The notes beneath the pieces were generated by a model. That model searched no databases. It worked only from the letters and a program-made list of their open reading frames with translations, and was not told the origin of the DNA. DNA of 64,000 nt. Source: Megaustenia siamemsis. Its lineage: Eukaryota > Mollusca > Gastropoda > Stylommatophora > Ariophantidae. The stretch's first letter is position 1, and every line of letters begins with the position of its first letter. Positions 12,919-24,439 of this stretch are shown here, piece after piece. The position numbers were made by a program, and so were the translations under genes. The DNA lies in assembly GCA_032433765.1 (NCBI GenBank), contig JAVIAB010000101.1:66692640-66756639 (forward strand), read 5' to 3'.

Positions 12919-13508
12919 ATCTCGGGGGGCATTGATGATGCGCAGCTAGCCAACCTGCCCGCTCTTTCATTTCCCCGTACTCCCACATGTCCAGGGACAT
13001 AGACAAAGGTGACCTTACGTATTTTGGATTTCTGCAACGACTCTACCCATTGCATGCCTACAGAGCCCGCCTCCACTTTTTTTATCATACTCATCGAATC
13101 ACTCAGTATACATGCGTGGGTGTAGTCTTGTGACTCTAACCATTTGAATGCCTTGGTCACTGCCATCACCTCCATTGTCAAGCTACTCGTGGTCATGAGG
13201 TATGCACCACTGTCTTCCTTGACTATTCTGCCTACCGAGCGTGCTGTAAATGCCCATGCACTTCTTTGGTGTCGTCTTACAGATCTGTCTGTATAGATGA
13301 TTGTATCTTTCTCATCGGTGTTATTGTAGATGAGACCGTTGACTTCAGCATTAACTACGACCGGGTTCTGTTCCCTACTTTTCCTGTCGAGTATGACAAT
13401 ACACGAGAAAGTCCCCTTGAAAGACGTAGGCACCGGTATCCACTCCTCACCAACGCTGATATTGGTAAGCCCACTGACCTGTTTGATGACACCTTCTGCT
13501 CGGCCCAC
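12864..13508 (-). pseudogene. RNase H domain of the I-like element
   Basis: A 214-codon frame. Residues around 90 show YTDRSV (family norm YTDGS; the first catalytic Asp is kept, the Gly is replaced), then MEVMAVTKAFKWLES with the catalytic Glu, LSDSMSMI with the second Asp, and YVPGHVGVRGNERAGRLA near residues 175-192. In the last motif the usual final Asp of GNExAD is Gly, so the fourth metal ligand is missing. In the parent element RNase H degrades the RNA strand during target-primed reverse transcription. Confidence 0.88.
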
Positions 13509-14936
13509 CCATGATTTGCCTCTTTTAGCCTGGCACCTTTCCCTGTGTTGAGGACGTGGTGCAATGGATGCTCTGTATCTGTACTAATCTTCAGGTATGC
13601 TCGTTCTCTCCAGATCTTGATTCTGTCATCCATGGTTGGAAAGTCAAAAAGATACATCATTGCTACACAGGGAGTGTCCCTTGTACATCCCAAGATAATG
13701 CGCATGGCTTCATTATGTATTTTCTCCAGCCTATCAATTTGAGTTGTACTGACAGTAAGAATTGCCAGTGCATACTCGATTGATGAGAGGACTAATCCCT
13801 CGAACAGAAGTGTAAGTAGCCTCTGTTCGATGTTGGCAGCTGCCATGACATTCAAGGCGGCTAATCCTTTGCGGAATTTTGTTATCACATGGTCGACGTG
13901 GTCCCGAAAACACAGGCTGCGATCACACTTAACTCCGAGGTATGTCATCAACTTGTCCCAGGTTACCTCATCAGCTCCCATTCGTACTGCCGGTGTGGTC
14001 GTATTAACGATATGATTGTTAAGGGAGAACCATGAAACTGATGCTTTATTAGGATTAACCAAGGCACCTGAAACCCCACACCAGGAAGAAATGCGATCGA
14101 GTTCGTCTTGCATTGTGGAGGCGATTCCCCGTCTGTCTCTTCCCTGTCGATATACCAGAATATCATCAGCAAAAGTCATAGTTCTTCCCTCCCACCCAGC
14201 TGTTGTTCCGTGATCTTTATTGTGTACACGTTAAATAGAACTGGTGACAATGGTGAGCCTTGTGGCAGCCCTGGACAAATGGATGTTGGCTCGGAAGACC
14301 AACTTCCACATTTGAGTATCACCTTCCTCTGAAACAGTGCCGCGGCGATCCATCGAATGAGGAAGGGATGCACCGCCAGTTTGAGGAGCATATGCATGAG
14401 ATATTCAAAAGGTACCCTCTTGTATGCATCCTCCAGATCTATAGCAGCAGCACATGTCTACTCTCGTCTGTGGAAGCCTTCGAAGACGTCATAATCAAAG
14501 ACTGCCGCGATGAGCCATGTCTCTTTGTTATATCTATAACCGAGTGTGGGTGGGAATACGCGTTTCTGTTCAAGGTAGCAGGTGAGGACACGGGCAACTA
14601 TTTTCTCCAGCAGCTTGCCTGCAGTGTTCTGCATTGTGATGCTGTAGGTACTGATCTTAGAAAGGTCCCTGTTTGGCTTCGGTAGCGGTAGTAAGTAGTT
14701 TTGTGGCACTCCTCATTAATCTGGCCACTCCGAATACTGGCATTAAACTCATTGGCCAGTTTTGTCAAGTCGTCGTCAGCTAAATCGCCTATGTCATCGT
14801 ACCGAACACCATCTGGACCTGGAGCTGTGTTGTGTGACCTTTCAAGTGTCGTGCGAATGGTATCGGTTGTGATTGTGAGATCTTCTTCCAGCCCTACATC
14901 CTTACACAGTTTTGACAGCGATCCCCGTATCCTCAT
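13355..14936 (-). pseudogene. Reverse transcriptase domain of the I-like element, frameshifted
   Basis: Four minus-strand frames make one broken RT. 14936-14598: NTAPGPDGVRYDDIGDL (RT motif 1). 14709-14458: LPLPKPNRDLSKISTYS and motifs 2-3, partly decayed. 14397-14176: LPQGSPLSPVLFNVY (motif B). 14179-13355 (274 codons): starts at the catalytic loop, MTFADDILVY, then YLGVKCDRSLCFRDH and the thumb. The FADD Asp pair is intact, but at least three frameshifts separate the blocks, so no functional protein can be made. Confidence 0.9.
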
Positions 14937-15143
14937 TTTTACAACCTAATTTCTTTGGTCCATCTGCTCAATGTAGCGGGCAAGCAGGGCCTTCCCTTTG
15001 CTCTCATCAGATTTGTGCCATATCTGGCCTGTGCTCTGAAAGTCTGGTATACCTCTGTGTCTTGGTGTGCCATTCATGCACTGATGAAGGCGCCAGAATG
15101 TGGCTAGCGATTTTTCTGAGCACACTTTTTTACAGAAGTCATC

Positions 15144-15338
15144 CTATTTGGCATCCTTAGCCTGCTTAGCGCATAGTTTAAAGTGCATCATTTTTTGGTC
15201 GACCTCTACTTTCAGTCGCTCCAAGAGCTCAGGTTGTGTTCGTCCATTCTTTTTGGCTTTCTGCTCGACTTGGCCGATTGTCTCTTGCTCCGCCAAGCTT
15301 CCTCGACATCTACGTTCCACCAGGGTGGTTGCGTCCAT
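15144..15338 (-). pseudogene. Linker between endonuclease and RT of the I-like element
   Basis: A 64-codon frame with RTQPELLERLKVEVDQ and MMHFKLCAKQAKD. The same linker is preserved at 61426-61620 on the plus strand (PELLKRLKVEVDQQMMHFKL). No catalytic residues are expected here. Confidence 0.75.
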
Positions 15339-15436
15339 CTCTCCTGCCTCCTACGAGGGGCGCTCTGTTTCCTATGTCTGATTTTGCTAATGTCGTCCTG
15401 ATCTGTTTTCTCGTAGTTGAATGTGTGGAGCTTCCT

Positions 15437-16204
15437 TTACTGGCTTCTATTTCTGCTTTTCTCAATTAGGAGGACACATAGATAGTGATCACTTCCGTGG
15501 AACCCCAGTGCACTCCACCTGCAAACCGGTGCGAATGTGGAAGACACCAGTGCAAGGTATATGACACTATCAGAGTCGCCTGTTCGAGTGGCCAATCTTG
15601 TTGCCCTTCCATCATTCAAACATACTAAATCGACTGACACCTGTGCGTTCTCTAGGTCTTCTCCCTGCTTGTTGGTTATGACGTTACCCCACTGGTCTCC
15701 TCTAGCATTAAAGTCTCCGCAGAAAATGACGTTATCTTCATCGAACTCGAAGAGATTCTGCCATTGTTGTGTGTTCACCTTCCCATTACAGGCATACACA
15801 TTAACAATCACGAAATGAACTGGGGTCTGCACCCTAACCGCATGTACCTGCAATTCTGCATTGTTCCACACAGACATATCAACCTCAGCTGCCACCATAT
15901 TGTTGCGCACAAGGATGGCCTGCCAAGGTGTCGTCTATTGTAAAAACATTGAAATCCAGGAGTACTTACTGTCCTGTCACCAAGAAGAGTTTCTTTGCAA
16001 CACCATTACATCGGCGCCGCACAGTAACTTATCAAGAATGGGCCGTCGTTGATTAATGGACCCACAATTCCAATAAGTAACGCGCACATACTTTAGGCCT
16101 AGCCTCTCACACTTCGACAGTTTAACGCGACCTCTCTTACCTTGTCCTGTTTTCCATCTTCGATGTTGTCGTTTCGGCTGCATCTGAATATTTACCCTCG
16201 TCAT
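15437..16204 (-). pseudogene. Endonuclease domain and N-terminus of the I-like ORF
   Basis: The N-terminal frame 16204-15977 (75 codons) is basic at first (QPKRQHRRWKTGQGKRG) and then gives VTYWNCGSINQRRPILDKLL, the start of an apurinic/apyrimidinic-type endonuclease (WNC.SI motif). A frameshift near 15950 leads to the frame 15910-15437 with VNVYACNG, FCGDFNARGDQWG (catalytic Asp-Asn), NDGRATR and the terminal GSDHYL with the catalytic Asp-His. This domain nicks target DNA. The order and motifs are clear; the frame is not intact. Confidence 0.88.
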
Positions 16205-16699
16205 AGTATCAAATATATTGTCGCTGAACGTCGATGCTGTGGATGGTCTAGACTCACGTGCACTTACTCAGTCGCACGGTCCAGAACCCGTTTCCGCGTT
16301 ATAAACTGGCCAACTCCAGTAAATAGCTCAGCAGCACGCGGATACGCTGTGAGCCTTTTAAAAATTAAATTAATTACGCGTCCTTGAGGACAGACCGGCG
16401 AAAACAAACCGCCATTTTTGACGCGTTCAATAGCGCAATCAACAACAAAGATGAGTGTCAGTGATCAAATAATGAAATTGTAACAAAATGCAATGAATCA
16501 AAAGAAGGAATGTGATTTACATCAAATACAAATCGCGTACAATTACATGATCCTTTCAAATTTCAATAAAAACAAACAAATAAACAGAAAAGTTCACTGG
16601 AAATCAGCACTTATCTGTGAGTCCTCTGAAGAAGACAGCGAACAGGGCGCCATATTTCGCGGAAGTCCCTAATGAGTGCTAATTTAAACAGTAAATATG

Positions 16700-16712
16700 A
16701 GTGCTCCTTATT
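16700..16712. repeat. Right target-site duplication of the I-like element
   Basis: AGTGCTCCTTATT, the partner of 12660-12672. The element side is AT-rich (AAACAGTAAATATG), so the exact 5' end could lie a few tens of bases inward, near the GGGACTTCCGCG string on the minus strand at about 16671. Confidence 0.85.
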
Positions 16713-16844
16713 TGGTTGAAAGAGTTATAATAGTGACATGTATCGTGTGATATGCTGTATAAGCTAAACTATCAATTATTCTATGTCAGATTTATGTCTA
16801 TGCTTCCGACGTAAGTAAATAGATGCAGATGTTATCATCATAAT

Positions 16845-17130
16845 ACGTTCTGCCAGTTGGCGTAGGCGATCATCTCGCTCCACATCTCACGGTCTGTCAC
16901 ACATATTGTAACTTCAGTCGCGATCTTTTATTATGCCATTTGAATAAGCTGCTCAATATTTTGTCTCTTGCTTTCCTTTGCTCTTATTTTCATTCATACT
17001 GCCCGTTCTTATCTCAAAGCAATAAATGTCTGGGAATGTTAAAACGATTTGGTTTATCGTGTGCGAGCTTCAATCATTCCATCAAGTGTTTAATGACAGA
17101 ATTTGTAGACGGCTTTCTCTGTTGCAAATA
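16845..17130 (-). mobile_element. LINE 3' end fragment (A/D-like)
   Basis: Minus strand begins with an ATGATGATAAC tail, then CTGGCAGAACG-side sequence matching GCCAACTGGCAGAACGTATT and TGTGGAGCGAGATGATCGCC, the conserved LINE 3' end. Upstream similarity fades by about 17130. Together with the plus-strand copy at 17245 it forms a head-to-head pair. Confidence 0.6.
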
Positions 17131-17244
17131 TAAAATATATTTAAATATTTGTTTTACTGTAATTCTCATTCATGTTTTAGCGTGTCATTCTCTCTGTGAA
17201 TACTCATTAATTCTCAAAGGTTTAAATTCATATGTTAATTTGTA

Positions 17245-17508
17245 TACGTAACCCATGGAAAATCTCAAAAAACATCAGAAAGAAGCAATCAACATTTTTC
17301 GTGCACATCATGAGAAGAGGAAATTTGGAATGCTTGGTTAGAACTGGAAAAATAAAATGAAAAAGAGATCGCGGACGACAAAGAGAGAAAATACTGGATA
17401 GCTTGGTGTCATGGCATGGAAAACAGTCAACAACAGAACTGATACGATGCACTGTAGATAGAAGATTGTGGAGGGACATGATCACCTACCCAACCGGTAA
17501 GGCACATC

Positions 17509-17559
<51 letters not shown>

Positions 17560-17560
17560 C
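17245..17560 (+). mobile_element. LINE family A 3' end with GAT tail
   Basis: Matches 54330-54600: AATCAACATTTTTCGTGCAC, AGAAGAGGAAATTTGGAATG, TGATACGATGCACTGTAGAT and GTGGAGGGACATGATCACCT. It ends in about 17 GAT units (17508-17556), an expanded version of the normal family tail. No intact frame. Confidence 0.85.
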
Positions 17561-17639
17561 CATGGAATTTACAGACAAAAAGGGCGATAATACTCATCAT
17601 TGTCTTACTCGTGTTTTGACATTGACGTGTTAAAGCTTT

Positions 17640-18879
17640 CTGTTATGATTTTGTAGCAGCTTTTAACGGACATATTTACATAGACTGTTAGATGTTAGCT
17701 TCCTTTACATATTCTACAATTGTTACACAACAACACAATCTTTCAATGTCGTGCTACCAATGCCAGACGTGGACTCTAGACTCAAGAAACATAAGAACAA
17801 CTTAAATGAAATGTGCTAAATACATGCCAGGAAACAGCCTGAGAGATAAGATCATAAATGAAGAACCCAGACAGACTTGGCACAAATCCCGCCTTATAAT
17901 ACAGAAAGAAACAACAGGCAAAACGGTTTGCCATATGATAAGACAGAGATCAAAACTTAGTAGATCGAGCCGTTAATATTTAGACTGTCGTCAGATGTTC
18001 GTCATCGTTCATTGAACAACTGTCCATTAGCGCTGAGATCTCCTGCCCAGCAAATCTCGCAGTATGAAACGATAAACTCGTTCACACGTTCTCTTCTGCT
18101 CTCCTCATAGCTCTCCTTAATTTAGACATCCCTCCTGACTAACATGAAGATTCGTGAGTCGCACTAGGGCTGTAGATTTACGAACAACATTGTAGCCGTT
18201 ATCATCCCGACTTCTTTTAGAACGCACGGTTGATTAAATAATATATGATTGTCATCATCATAACGTACAACACACACATTTGTCAACAATGGACGCACCC
18301 ATAACACTTGCTTCATTCTAAAGAAAACGGTCAGGATGTACGACACCCTAGCGCCGGTGCAGAATCTTTAAAGTTAAACCTTCGGTTCATTCGGCACAAT
18401 GATCTATATTAAGAAGTTGAAGTTAATCGCCGTCGAACAAATACAACGAGAATTATTGAACAGTTCTCAGTTATAAGGCCAAACACGTATCGACTTCACG
18501 ACGCGTGAAGGTCGTATTGACAAGACATAATACGTCATAAAAGATCGATGCCACACACATGAACTCCTTAACGTAAGCCCCAATCCATTAACTGGAACAG
18601 CCACTTGACTTTAAGGCAACATGCGCATTAGAGAACTGAAATTAATCCGTTTCTAAACGTAAATCTGCCTCATTAGATTGTTCATCTATATATTTCATCT
18701 TATCCCTTTTAATGCATCTGCTCACTTCTGTGTTCACTTCTGTGTAAGCTTCCCGTATCTTGGCTTTATTACTTCTCGTTTTGCTTTTATTTATGTCTTC
18801 TTTCTTTCTTTAATTTTATCCAAGGTCTCTGCTGTCATCCATGCCTTATTCTGGCGTTCTTTTTTTCCACAGTGTTTCC
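17640..18879. other. No gene recognised
   Basis: Apparently single-copy sequence within this window. Short frames (60-73 codons) at 18164-18346 and 18678-18899 show no motifs. The longest stretch free of visible repeats in the left third of the window. Confidence 0.55.
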
Positions 18880-19304
18880 TCAGAAGAAACAGCAAATAAA
18901 GGGAATATGAAAGAACTGTACAACAGCACAAATAAATTAAGTGGAAAATACAAACAGATATTATCTGCCTTTATTAAAGATAAGAAAGGAAATCTGCTTA
19001 GTAAGGGAACAAATGGAGAGATGGAAAGAGCACTTTGAAGAACTTTTGAACAGACCCGGCTCAAATACTCCTCCAGATATACTACCAGCAGAAGAAGAGT
19101 TACACGTTAACTGCGGAAAACAAAGCAAAGAAGAAATAATGGTAGTCACCAAGCTATTAAAAAAATGGTAAAGCCACATGACCAGATGAAATTCCTTCAG
19201 AGGCCATCAAAGCAGATATTAACACCTCTACCAAGATGCTACACAATCTAATAGACAAAATTTGGGAGAGGGAAGAAATACCTAAAGACTGAAAAGAAGG
19301 TTAT

Positions 19305-19577
19305 ATGATCAAACTACCACAGAAAGGACGTTTACAGGAGTGCACAAATTATAGGGGAATTATGCTACTATCAGTGCCAGGAAAAATATTAAGCAGAATC
19401 ATTCTGGAGAGACTAAAGGAGACCATAGAGAAACATTTGAGAGATGAACAATCAGGTTTTAGGAAGAACAGATCATGTGCTGATCAAATAACTATTCTAC
19501 GTATAATAGCTGAACAAAGTTTAGAACTAAAATCCCCACTTTATATTGGATTGATAGATTACGAAAAGACATTTTGA
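19305..19577 (+). pseudogene. Reverse transcriptase fragment of LINE C (fingers and motif A)
   Basis: A 90-codon frame with the RT blocks NYRGIMLLSVPGKIL, GFRKNRSCADQI and IDYEKTF (the usual motif A is F/Y-x-D-Y-x-K-A-F-D). The frame runs into a stop just where the Asp of motif A should follow; a one-base shift restores the downstream register (SLDRRMLWKLLSHYG). Confidence 0.85.
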
Positions 19578-19869
19578 TAGTTTAGACAGGAGAATGCTTT
19601 GGAAGTTGCTGAGTCATTACGGAATCCCCATAAAGTTTATTAACCTGATAAAAACAATGTATGAAGGAACAAAATGTAGTGTGGTGCATGAAGGACAGCT
19701 CACAGAAGCATTTGAAATAAGAACATGAGTAAGGCATGGATGCCTTCTGTCTCCATTTCTCTTTCTACTGGCCATAGATTGGAATATGAAAATAATTCAA
19801 AACAACAGAAATGGGATACAGTGGTCACTGACCAAACAACTTGCTGATTTAGACTTTGCTGATGACATA

Positions 19870-20041
19870 AAGGTGAAGATGAAGGTAGCAGAGGCAGACT
19901 AAGACTAACATGGGCGAGTAATATCAAAAGATGGACAAACAAATCAGCCTATGAACCTGCACCATCAAAGCAAGAGACAGAGCAGAATGGCGCTCCATGG
20001 TAGCCAACCTTCGTGGCGGAGACGGCACTCGATGATGATGA
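19870..20041 (+). mobile_element. LINE family B 3' end inserted at the RT active site of LINE C
   Basis: A 172-bp, 5'-truncated family B tail (compare 49485-49660): GGCAGACTAAGACTAACATG, AGATGGACAAACAAATCAGC, AGCAAGAGACAGAGCAGAAT and a GATGATGAT tail. It is flanked by the direct repeat TGATGACATA at 19860-19869 and 20042-20051. The duplicated bases encode the end of the FADD catalytic motif plus the next residue of LINE C, so the insertion sits immediately after the catalytic Asp pair. Confidence 0.88.
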
Positions 20042-20051
20042 TGATGACATA

Positions 20052-20789
20052 GCTCTCCTATCACACAGCCATCAACAGATGCAGGACAAAATGAGCATAC
20101 TTGATGGGAGATCACAACAGCTAGGACTGAATATTAATAGAGATAAGATCAACATTATAAGAATTAATACAGTTCGCAATAACCAAATAAAACTAGGAGA
20201 AATACCTCTACTAGACGTACAATCTTACATATATCTGGGTAGTATTATAGATAAAGAGGAAGGAACAGAAAATGATACCAAAATAAGTATATCAAAAGAA
20301 AGAGGAGCTTTCATTACACTGGGAAACATATGGAAATCCAAAGAAATTAGGTTAAATACAAAAATAAAAATTTTCAAATCAAATGTTAAGTCAGTTCTAT
20401 TATATGGCTGTGAAACACGGAGAACAACAAAAATGTCAATCGTGAAGATACAGACTTTCATTAATGGATGCTTACGCAGAATAAAAGGATGGAAATGGCA
20501 GGACAAAATCACTAACATAGAATTATGGAAATGTGCCAGTCAAATACCTGTGGATAAAGAGATACAGCGAAGACGATGGTGCTGGATAGGTCACTCACTA
20601 CGGAAGCCAACTGAGAGTATTACACAACAGGCCCTTTTTTGGAATCCTCAGGGGAAAAGACAAAGAGGAAGACCAAGGAATTGTTGGAGAAGACAGATGG
20701 AAGCAGAGCTGAAGATGATGGGGAAGACATGGATTGATCTTAAAAGAATAGCAAAAAAAAAACAGAATGACTTGGAAAGTGTTTGTTGA
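20052..20789 (+). pseudogene. C-terminal half of the LINE C ORF
   Basis: Open over about 245 codons after the LINE B insertion. Blocks: ALLSHSHQQMQDKM, LGLNINRDK, YLGSIIDKEEG, IFKSNVKSVLLYGCETRR, FINGCLRRIKGWKWQDKI, RRRWCWIGHSLRKP and NPQGKRQRGRPRN. These are the thumb and the C-terminal region after the RT. The reading frame can be extended upstream to an ATG at 20013, but those codons belong to the inserted LINE B and are fortuitous. Confidence 0.85.
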
Positions 20790-20859
20790 ATACCTATGCT
20801 CCACTGGGAACTAAAAAGGTAGAAGAGGAAGAAAAGTAAATCCTCCAGCAGATGATGGA

Positions 20860-21070
20860 ATACTAACTATATGTCACTGTCTTGGAACCGGAAGCCATTA
20901 ATGAACACACTAGACTCAATGGTCGACAAAGATAAAGGTGATTCATGGAACATAAAAGCAGCAGAGGCAAGCAGAAAAACAAAAGACCGCAAATGAAATC
21001 TCCACTCGACGCTGAAATTGCAAATTATGAAGAAAAGAAGTTTCACATGTTGTTTTAATATGTGATTGCA
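20860..21070 (+). mobile_element. LINE-like 3' fragment, family E (tentative)
   Basis: Contains ACAAAAGACCGCAAATGAAA and a following CTCCACTCGACGCTGAAATT, which resembles 55715-55760 (AACAACCATAAATTATATCT, CCCCTTGACGCTGAAAGGCA). The pair looks like the 3' end of another retrotransposon family, but no reading frame survives. Confidence 0.4.
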
Positions 21071-21424
21071 CATACATGCTCTGTGTATATCGTTAATTAG
21101 AACAGTTGTGTTAAAATTATATAGACTTTTACGATGTTGTTCGCTTTAAGTTTTAGAATAAAGTCAAAATAATTCTGAAAATAATTTTAGACCTCGCCTG
21201 TGAACAATAAAATACGAACAAAATATAATGAAGCAAATCTTGCACAATGTCTTCCTCCTGTCTATACCCCCTGGTATCCTTGCTTTTTGTATGATTCTAA
21301 CTCGGTGTTCTGTTCCTATTATATTACTCCTTAGCTTAACAGTATTCAGTTTATATGGTAACATTTATATTCTTAAATGGTAACCGCCACATCTGGTAAG
21401 TGATGTTCTAGATACGGTACTGTG

Positions 21425-23690
21425 GGAATACACACAAGGTTCAGGGGATAATTATGTTTGTGGAGAACAGCACAGTCGATTAAATAGATAATGAAGGTTG
21501 TGAGGAACAACACACTGGATTAAGTGGATAATGAAGGTTGTGAGGAACAACACACTCGATTAAGTGGATAATGACGGTTGTGGGGAACAACACACTCGAT
21601 TAAGTGGATAATGAAGGTTGTAAGGAACAACACACTCGATTAAGTGGATAATGAAGGTTGTGAGGAACAACACACTCGATTAAGTGGATAATGAAGGTTG
21701 TGAGGAACAACACACTGGATTAAGTGAATAATGACGGTTGTGAGGAACAACACACTCGATTAAGTGGATAATGAAGGTTGTGGGGAACAACACACTAGAT
21801 TAAGTGGATAATGAAGGTTGTGAGGAACAACACACTAGATTAAGTGGATAATGAAGGTTGTAAGGAACAACACACTAGATTAAGTGGATAATGAAGGTTG
21901 TGAGGAACAACACACTCGATTAAGTGGATAATGAAGGTTGTGAGGAACAACACACTGGATTAAGTGGATAATGAAGGTTGTGAGGAACAACACAGTCGAT
22001 TAAGTGGATAATGAAGGTTGTGGGGAACAACACACTCGATTAAGTGGATAATGAAGGTTGTGAGGAACAACACACTAGATTAAGTGGATAATGAAGGTTG
22101 TGAGAAACAACACACTTGATTAAGTGGATAATGAAGGTTGTGAGGAACAACACACTGGATTAAGTGAATAATGACGGTTGTGAGGAACAACACACTCGAT
22201 TAAGTGAATAATGAAGGTTGTGGGGAACAACACACTCGATTAAGTGAATAATGAAGGTTGTGGGGAACAACACACTCGATTAAGTGAGTAATGAAGGTTG
22301 TGGGAAACAACACACTCGATTAAGTGAATAATGAAGGTTGTGGGGAACAACACACTCGATTAAGTGGATAATGAAAGTTGTGAGGAACAACACACTGGAT
22401 TAAGTGAATAATGAAGGTTGTGGGGAACAACACACTGGATTAAGTGGATAATGAAGGTTGTGAGGAACAACACACTCGATTAAGTGGATAATGAAGGTTG
22501 TGAGGAACAACACACTGGATTAAGTGAATAATGAAGGTTGTGGGGAACAACACACTCGATTAAGTGGATAATGAAGGTTGTGAGGAACAACACACTGGAT
22601 TAAGTGGATAATGAAGGTTGTGAGGATCAACACACTAGATTACGTGGATAATGAAGGTTGTGAGGTACAACACACTCGATTAAGTGGATAATGAAGGTTG
22701 TGAGGAACTACACACTGGATTAAGTGGATAATGAAGGTTGTGAGGAACAACACACTCGATTAAGTGGATAATGAAGGTTGTGAGGAACAACACACTCGAT
22801 TAAGTGGATAATGAAGGTTGTGAGGAACAACACACTCGATTAAGTGGATAATGAAGGTTGTGAGGAACAACACACTCGATTAAGTGAATAATTAAGGATG
22901 TGAGGAACAACACACTGGATTGAGTGGATAATGAAGGTTGTGAGGAACAACACACTCGATTAAGTGGACAATGAAGGTTGTGAGGAACAACACACTGGAT
23001 TAAGTGAATAATGAAGGTTGTGGGGAACAACACACTGGATTAAGTGGATAATGAAGGTTGTGAGGAACAACACACTCGATTAAGTGGATAATGAAGGTTG
23101 TGAGGAACAACACACTGGATTAAGTGAATAATGAAGGTTGTGAGGAACAACACACTCGATTAAGTGGATAATGAAGGTTGTGAGGAACAACACACTAGAT
23201 TACGTGGATAATGAAGGTTGTGAGGTACAACACACTCGATTAAGTGGATAATGAAGGTTGTGAGGAACTACACACTGGATTAAGTGGATAATTAAAGATG
23301 TAAGAAACAACACACTGGATTAAGTGGATAATTAAGGATGTGAGGAACAACACACTGGATTAAGTGGACAATGAAGGTTGTGAGGAACAACACACTGGAT
23401 TAAGTGGACAATGAAGGTTGTGAGGAACAACACACTCGATTAAGTGGACAATGAAGGTTGTGAGGAACAACACACTGGATTAAGTGGATAATTAAGGATG
23501 TAAGGAACAACACACTCGATTAAGTGGATAATTAAAGATGTAAGAAACAACACACTGGATTAAGTGGATAATTAAAGATGTAAGAAACAACACATTGGAT
23601 TAAGTGGATAATTAAGGTTGTGAGGAACAACACACTCAATTAAGTGGATAATTAAGGTTATGGGGAACAACACACTGGATTAAGCGACCA
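21425..23690. repeat. 40-bp satellite, about 56 units
   Basis: Very regular 40-bp period: TAAGTGGATAATGAAGGTTG then TGAGGAACAACACACTCGAT. Variation is concentrated at a few positions (CGAT, GGAT or AGAT at the end; GAGG, GGGG or AAGG in the middle). Longer blocks recur, for example the block with the TACGTGGATAATGAAGG variant at 22640 and again at 23200. No transposon match seen. Confidence 0.96.
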
Positions 23691-23915
23691 TGTTTTTTTT
23701 CCACAATGCATCGTATCAATTATGTTGTTGTCTGTTTGCCGTGCCATGACACCAAACTATCAAGTATTTGTTCTCCTTGTCGTCCACGATTCTCTTTCCC
23801 TATATCTTGCTAGTTGTAACCAAGTATTCCAACGTTCCCCGTCCCACGACGTGCACAAAAAATGTCGATTATTTCTTTCTAATGGTCTTTAAGAGTTCTT
23901 CTTTTGTGTAGCGAA
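23690..23915 (-). mobile_element. LINE family A 3' fragment
   Basis: Minus-strand matches to family A: TGGCATGGAAAACAG-type region near 23730, GTTGGAATACTTGGTTACAA-like near 23815, and CGACATTTTTTGTGCACGTC near 23855. The 3' tail is cut by the adjoining 40-bp satellite. Confidence 0.75.
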
Positions 23916-23934
23916 CATCATGTTTCAGAAATAA

Positions 23935-24110
23935 AGAGAAAGATCCAGAGAGAACCTAAACAAAACACTAATAAGAGAAGCAAAGTTGGCAGGCATAGAC
24001 TCATTAGATAATATCGAATATCGCGCCAAGAATATAGATGGATGGCTAACAACAGTACGAACCTTATGCGATGTCTAGTGTCGCTAGAAGGCGCAAGGTC
24101 AAGGTGATTA
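23935..24110 (+). mobile_element. Possible LINE C-terminal tail fragment
   Basis: One frame reads REAKLAGIDSLDNIEYRAKN then DGWLTTVRTLCD, the layout of the last codons of several LINE ORFs (basic helix, ARNRxxW.xxVxxLC). A stop follows TLCDV. There is no catalytic domain, so the call rests on this short pattern alone. Confidence 0.45.
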
Positions 24111-24439
24111 TATAAACGAGTGAGAAGACAATTATTGTTCTTGACGCCTTCCCGCGACATTAAAGGTCTCTTTATGTTTCTGGACGTTTTTCTAGTGATG
24201 GATATTTTATTTTAACATTTTCCATTTTTCTCTTTCAGATACCAAACTTTTTTCTACCAGATGTGAGATAATCTACATGTGACGTCGTTGTTAATAATGA
24301 ACCTTCAGCATTGTTCACGGAGAAACATCGCCATTTGTGAATTAGCTATCACGTTCATTATGCTGTGATGTTTCCTCACCTATGATTGGTTGATATCGAG
24401 AATGATCGATATAACGTTTATAATATATAAGCATATAAC

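Larger units (their letters stand above)
12673..16699 (-). mobile_element. I-superfamily non-LTR retrotransposon, nearly full length
   Basis: A 4.0-kb minus-strand element bounded by a 13-bp target-site duplication. Order from its 5' end (16699): untranslated leader of about 500 bp, an ORF starting near 16204, apurinic-type endonuclease (about 15950-15437), linker (15338-15144), reverse transcriptase (about 14940-13600), RNase H (13400-12950), and a C-terminal Cys motif near 12700. It ends in a short tandem tail of TAACTCAA type rather than poly(A). Domain order with a C-terminal RNase H is that of the I superfamily (I/Ingi/Nimb-like clades). The frame is broken in several places, so it is not autonomous now. 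A fragment of the same family lies at 61384-61820. Confidence 0.88.
18880..20836 (+). mobile_element. LINE family C, long copy interrupted by LINE B
   Basis: A non-LTR element covering the linker, reverse transcriptase and C-terminus. Frames: 18841-19038 (ANKGNMKELYNSTNKLSGKY), 19305-19577 (NYRGIMLLSVPGKIL, DEQSGFRKNRSCADQI, IGLIDYEKTF), then a frameshift, a decayed VRHGCLLSPFLFLL block near 19730-19770 and LDFADD at about 19850-19866, then after the insertion 20052-20789 (YLGSIIDKEEGTENDTK, LLYGCETRRT, WIGHSLRKP, NPQGKRQRGRPRN). It ends with the GGTAGAAGAGGAAG tail. This style of LINE is often misannotated in invertebrates as craniofacial development protein 2-like; I place it only as RTE/CFDP2-like. 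Confidence 0.85.

Noticed and set aside
14260..14685. 141-codon plus-strand frame
   Set aside because: Antisense shadow of the reverse transcriptase of the I-like element, which has recognisable motifs on the minus strand.
20013..20051. Start codon and Asp-rich N-terminus of the 258-codon frame
   Set aside because: These codons come from the inserted LINE B tail (GAT repeats); the real LINE C sequence resumes at 20052.
21425..23690. CRISPR-like array
   Set aside because: The 40-bp units are contiguous with no unique spacers, and the setting is eukaryotic; it is an ordinary satellite.
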